Of a stretch of DNA of 64,000 nt, positions 60,501 to 64,000 are shown in pieces. The first letter of the stretch is position 1. Each line of letters starts with the position of its first letter. This DNA comes from Mesorhabditis belari (Eukaryota; Nematoda; Chromadorea; Rhabditida; Rhabditidae), in NCBI GenBank assembly GCA_958450365.1, contig CAUEEP010000911.1, forward strand, positions 558,001 through 622,000, in the 5' to 3' direction. A model generated the notes under the pieces. It ran no database searches and had not been told where the DNA came from. It saw nothing but the letters and a program-made list of their open reading frames with translations. The translations under genes were made by a program, and so were the position numbers.

Positions 60501-63500
60501 CAGTTTTCTCTGGAAATTCAACTTTTGAATAGCTTAAGAGTTTACTTTTTAATAGTTTATGGAGGGACTATGGGAAGAATTCGTGAAACGGGCTAGTAGC
60601 ATTCAAAATAGGCTACTATCCTTCAAAATAGGCTACTATCATTCAAAAACGGATTACTGTAGTTTTCGGCTCAAAAATCGTGAAACGGGCCCCTATTGTT
60701 CAAAAACAGGCTACTATCATTCAAAACCAGCCTACTATCATTCAAAAACAGGCTACTATCATTCAAAAACAGGCTACTATCATTCAAAAACAGCCTACTA
60801 TCATTCAAAAACAGGCTACTATCATTCAAAACCGGCTACTATCATTCAAAAACAGGCTACTATCATTCAAAACCAGCCTACTATCATTCAAAAACGCATT
60901 ACTGTAGTTTTCGGCTCAAAAATTTTTCCCTACGCTGCTTTTTCCATAGTTTTTTCAACCGTGAGTTCTTGGATTTGAAATTTTCAAGAAATTCGATCAT
61001 TCTGGAGTGCAGCTCAACCGATTTTCCTGTCATATGCAAATTTAAACCTAGTCAAAAATAAAACTCCCTAGAAACAGACATCTGATTGAATATTGCTCGA
61101 GTGTGACCTCCAGAATAACCATTAAACCCAAAAAAATTGAGTATTCAGTTATTTAACCGAATATTATTCAAGTGTGACCTCCAGAATGACCAAAAATTCC
61201 ACATTTCGTTTATAGATTCGAAAGAAAGAGCTCTTGGTATATTGTAAATGTAATTACTGCCTAGATAATGTAATTCTGCGCACATTTTAACGCAAGTTTG
61301 CGCACGTTTGTTTTTGCGCACGCACGCTAGGCGCACACAGTTTTGCGCACACAGTTAGGCGCACGCACGCTAGGCGCACGCACGCTAGGCGCACGCACGC
61401 TAGGCGCACGCACGCTAGGCGCACGCACGCTAGGCGCACGCACGCTAGGCGCACGCACGCTAGGCGCACGCACGCTAGGCGCACGCACGCTAGGCGCACG
61501 CACGCTAGGCGCACGCACGTTAGGCGCACACACGTTAGGCGCACACACGTTAGGCGCACACACGTTAGGCGCACACAGTTAGGCGTTTGTTCTTTATCCT
61601 CAAATCGATACCTGCACGCTAGGCGCACGCACGTTAGGCGCACACAGTTAGGCGCACGCACGCTAGGCGCACACAGTTAGGCGCACGCACGCTAGGCGCA
61701 CACAGCTAGGCGCACACAGTTAGGCGCACACAGTTAGGCGCACACAGTTAGGCGTTTGTTCTTTATCCTCAAATACCTGTATCCTCTTCTCGCGCTCCTT
61801 TTCTTTGATCTCCCGCTCCAGCGCCTCTTTGCATTTGTGAAAATTCTCGACAACCACTCCGACGAACATATTCAAGACGAAGAAACCGACGAGTAGGAGA
61901 AATGAGATGAAATAGATCATGCGCCACTCGTTATAGTTCTCGATTGGCTGAAATGAGTCAGAGATTCGTTGAGGATCAGAGCTCATCTAAACCATTTTCT
62001 AAACCGTTTCCCCTTACCCCTTTCTACCGTAATTTTGTCTCCATTTTTCTGTCCAATCTATCCACTTGTTTTGTGCTGTTATAGGACATTTGAAATGGTT
62101 ATCGGACATTTGAAATGCGCCCCGCACCTTCAGCAATTGGCAATCCAACTTTGAGCCTCAAATTTCTTGGCGTTGGGTTGTTCAATTGCAATATTTTTGT
62201 TATCATTAGATGCGTCAAGTCTTTTTTGGTCAATTGATACAAAAAATATTTGATTTGGATAACCCAACATCAAGAACTAGGCTTTCCTTATATACAAGCC
62301 CCGCCCCTTTTTGCCAATACAACTTTGAGCTCAAATATCTTGGTGTAGAGCTGTCCAATTGCAATATTCTTGGTATCATTGGATGCGCCAAGTCTTTCTT
62401 TGTCGATTAATTGCTGGCAAAAGAGCCAGACGCTCCTTATATACAAGCCCCGCCCCTTTTTGCCAATACAACTTTGAGCTCGAATATCTTGGTGCTGAGT
62501 TGTCCAATTTCAATATTCTTGGTATCATTGGATGCGCCAAGTCTTTCTTTGTCGACTAATTGCTGGCAAAAGAGCCAGACGCTCCTTATATACAAGCCCC
62601 CGCCCCTTTTGCCAATACAACTTTGAGCTCAAATATCTTGGTGTAGACCTGTCCAATTGCAATATTCTTGGTATCATTAGATGCACCAAGTCTTTCTCTA
62701 TCGATTTGTACAAAAACCATTTAAATTGGAAACCCCAACCTCAAGAAATTAGAACTCAAAGTTACATTGCCAATGGCAAAAGGGGCGGGGCGACGGACCT
62801 TTTATACGCGCGAGCGAAGGCCAAAGGCGGGGCAAAAGTTGGCGGGGAATAGATTGCGAATGGCAAAAGTTAGTTTGCCAATAGCAAAAGGATCGCGGCG
62901 CGTCTCGAATTTCCCAAAAATCGTTACCCATTTCCCAAGACTTTCTCCTAAATCCCTCACCTGCACATCAACGCCGACCGCATCGATTCCCTGATACATG
63001 ATCGACACCCAGCCATCTTTGCTTGAAAGGACGAAAAGTGACATCAGCGCTTGGCCCAAATTGTCGAAATTGTATCGATGGTTTACCCATTTATTCCGCG
63101 CATCACTCTTGCACTCAATTTTCGTCGTCACATTGCCGATCTCGGGGCCCACACAGTGGTGCATCATGCCCTAAAAATGGAGGTTGTTCGAATGTGATTC
63201 GAATAAAATGGAGGTTTCGAATGTTCTGAGAGCCTCTGAGAACCTCTGAGAGCCTTTGAGAGCCTCTGAGAACCTCTGAGAACCTCTGAGAGCCTCTGAG
63301 AACCTCTGAGGACCTTTGAGAGCCTTGGAGAGCCCCTGAGAGCCTCTGAGAACCTCTGAGAGCCTCTGAGAACCTCTGAGAACCTCTGAGAGCCTTTGAG
63401 AGCCCCTGAGAGCCTCTGAGAACCTCTGAGAGCCTTTGAGAGCCCCTGAGAGCCTCTGAGAACCTCTGAGAGCCTCTGAGAACCTCTGAGAACCTCTGAG

Positions 63501-64000
63501 AGCCTTTGAGAGCCCCTGAGAGCCTCTAAGATCCTCTGAGAGCCTCTGAGGACCTTTGAGAGCCTTGGAGAGCCCCTGAGAGCCTCTGAGAACCTCTGAG
63601 AGCCTCTGAGAACCTCTGAGAACCTCTGAGAGCCTTTGAGAGCCCCTGAGAGCCTCTGAAAGCCTCTGAGAGCCTATGAGAGCCTCTGAGAGCCGTTGAA
63701 TGGTAGCCTTTAAATCTAAAGAGTCAACCTTGAACAATTGCACGCCGAGAATGCCGAAAATGATGAAAAAAGTGCAGCAAATGAGCACGATGTTGCCGAT
63801 GGGTTTTAGAGAGGAAATCAGCGTCATCACAACTAGCTGAAAGGGTTTTAATTAGCCAGATAGAAGCCGGATCGCACTGTTCTCTCAGTTTAGCCGCGTT
63901 TCAAGTAAAACAATGGCTCACCTTGACGCCGGGCGCCCGGTTGATGACTCGGAGTGGCCTCAGCGCTCTCAACAACCTCAGCACTCGAATGACACCGAAA
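54577..64000 (-). CDS. cca-1: T-type (CaV3) voltage-gated calcium channel alpha-1 subunit, C-terminal part
   Basis: Fourteen exons on the minus strand, 5' to 3': 64000-63922 (cut by the window edge), 63836-63729, 63170-62961, 61947-61777, 60509-60455, 60406-60234, 59147-59059, 58907-58777, 58181-58032, 57921-57789, 56936-56840, 56794-56704, 55662-55450, 54716-54577. All phases agree (612 residues seen). Domain III: S4 ([20 protein letters not shown]), S5, pore LSSKDGW, S6 ([18 protein letters not shown]). A basic linker includes a 55-nt exon ([18 protein letters not shown]). Domain IV: S1 to S3, S4 ([20 protein letters not shown]), S5, pore [13 protein letters not shown]6 ([19 protein letters not shown]). 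Asp in both pores and the S6 sequences are T-type hallmarks. It conducts low-voltage-activated calcium current across the plasma membrane in nerve and muscle. The cytoplasmic tail is short and ends HQAPK. Most introns carry private satellites. Confidence 0.95.
54785..55270 (+). repeat. CCGTTTTCTAAACCGTGCCC family (channel intron 13)
   Basis: About 3.5 units, the same family as 16725-17250, in the last intron of the calcium channel gene. Confidence 0.93.
55690..56430 (-). repeat. TGTGACATCCAGGATACAGT family, reversed (channel intron 12)
   Basis: About six units. Plus-strand reading is ACTGTATCCTGGATGTCACA, the reverse complement of the INTS14 intron 10 block. Confidence 0.93.
56990..57690 (-). 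repeat. ~155-bp units (GATATTCAGTCAAAATCGTACC family), channel intron 10
   Basis: About five units, each with CTGAGTTCCAGATTGATTAA (or GTGAGCTCCAG), GTCGAATTTAAAGATATTCA and AAATTTCTGGTTTTTAAC. Confidence 0.92.
58200..58695 (-). repeat. TGTGACATCCAGGATACAGT family, channel intron 8
   Basis: Three units in minus orientation, then a final half unit (58665-58705) in plus orientation. Confidence 0.9.
59235..59575 (+). repeat. 12-bp minisatellite (CAATTTGGTTC)
   Basis: About 28 units of TTCCAATTTGG/CTCCAATTTG in a calcium channel intron (59148-60233). Confidence 0.95.
59711..59794 (-). tRNA. tRNA-like relic, minus strand
   Basis: On the minus strand GTAGCCTAGTGGATAGTGTG is an A-box-like D arm and CCTGGTTCGAGTCC a perfect B box. 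The acceptor does not pair well and the middle is too long for a class I tRNA. Confidence 0.4.
59912..59984 (+). tRNA. tRNA-like relic, plus strand
   Basis: GATGGTGTAGTGGTTAATGCG and CTCTGGTTCGAATCCC show A-box and perfect B-box matches. The acceptor stem is poor. It lies 120 bp from the oppositely oriented relic at 59711. Confidence 0.4.
60595..60905 (+). repeat. 21-bp minisatellite (TACTATCATTCAAAAACAGGC)
   Basis: About fourteen units, interrupted by two copies of ATTACTGTAGTTTTCGGCTC, in the calcium channel intron 60510-61776. Confidence 0.95.
61313..61750 (+). repeat. 15-bp minisatellite (GCGCACGCACGCTAG)
   Basis: About 28 units in two blocks. Between them (61586-61615), and again at 61754-61778, is GTTTGTTCTTTATCCTCAAAT, which is the region around the donor of channel exon 61777-61947. 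The exon-intron junction was copied into the array. Confidence 0.95.
62160..62720 (+). repeat. ~155-bp units (TATATACAAGCCCCGCCCCT family), channel intron 3
   Basis: Three to four units: TTCTTGGTATCATTGGATGC, CGCCAAGTCTTTCTTTGTCG, CCTTATATACAAGCCCCGCC, TTTTGCCAATACAACTTTGAG. Related GGGGCGGGG and GCCAATGGCAAAAG pieces continue in reverse orientation to 62890. Confidence 0.92.
63214..63700 (+). repeat. 10-bp minisatellite (CTCTGAGAGC/CTCTGAGAAC), channel intron 2
   Basis: About 48 units with a higher-order pattern (GAGAGCCTTTGAGAGCCCCT recurs every 60-110 bp). Reads as [10 protein letters not shown] repeats on the minus strand. Confidence 0.96.

Overview
This window is nuclear DNA of a rhabditid-type nematode. 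The evidence is TTAGGC (nematode telomere-type) repeats, short introns with TTTCAG acceptors, TTTCAG acceptors just upstream of start codons (trans-splicing-like), mariner transposons, and genes with clear animal orthologues. I cannot name the species. There is no bacterial-type operon, CRISPR array or rRNA gene. Most open frames in the region are by-products of tandem repeats.

Layout. (1) 1-2100: three copies of one dispersed repeat, a minisatellite and a tRNA-like relic. (2) 2540-11818, plus strand: a receptor-type tyrosine kinase gene. I resolved 13 exons with matching splice phases: an extracellular stub, a Thr-rich stalk, a transmembrane exon and a full kinase domain. Its 5-kb intron holds a nest of DNA transposons, including one intact mariner. 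(3) 12236-25560: gene-poor repeats, with a degenerate minus-strand paralogue of the kinase's stalk and transmembrane exons (12736-13347) and a TTAA-flanked long-terminal-inverted-repeat element (15470-16182). (4) 25641-29916, plus strand: a complete nine-exon arginase gene with a 1-kb TCTG array in its second intron. Its 3' end is partly duplicated downstream. (5) 30010-39580: repeats, a mariner relic blown up by a minisatellite, and two small convergent candidate genes near 38 kb. (6) 39603-50779, plus strand: a 13-exon gene matching Integrator subunit 14 (VWA9). It has an inverted-repeat island of TTAGGC repeats in intron 6 and a duplicated pair of its own exons downstream (52338-52664). (7) 64000-54577, minus strand: 14 exons of a T-type (CaV3, cca-1-like) calcium channel, from the domain III S4 segment to the stop codon. 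The 5' part lies outside the window.

The four recognised genes have unrelated roles: surface signalling, arginine hydrolysis, snRNA/mRNA 3'-end processing and low-voltage calcium entry. What they share is intron content. Nearly every long intron carries its own minisatellite or a family of roughly 140-160 bp tandem units, and most of those units include a variant of GTGACNTCCAGNAT and of TACNGTAA. Exon models were built by eye from homology, GT/AG sites and reading phase. Boundaries may be off by a few bases where alternatives exist.
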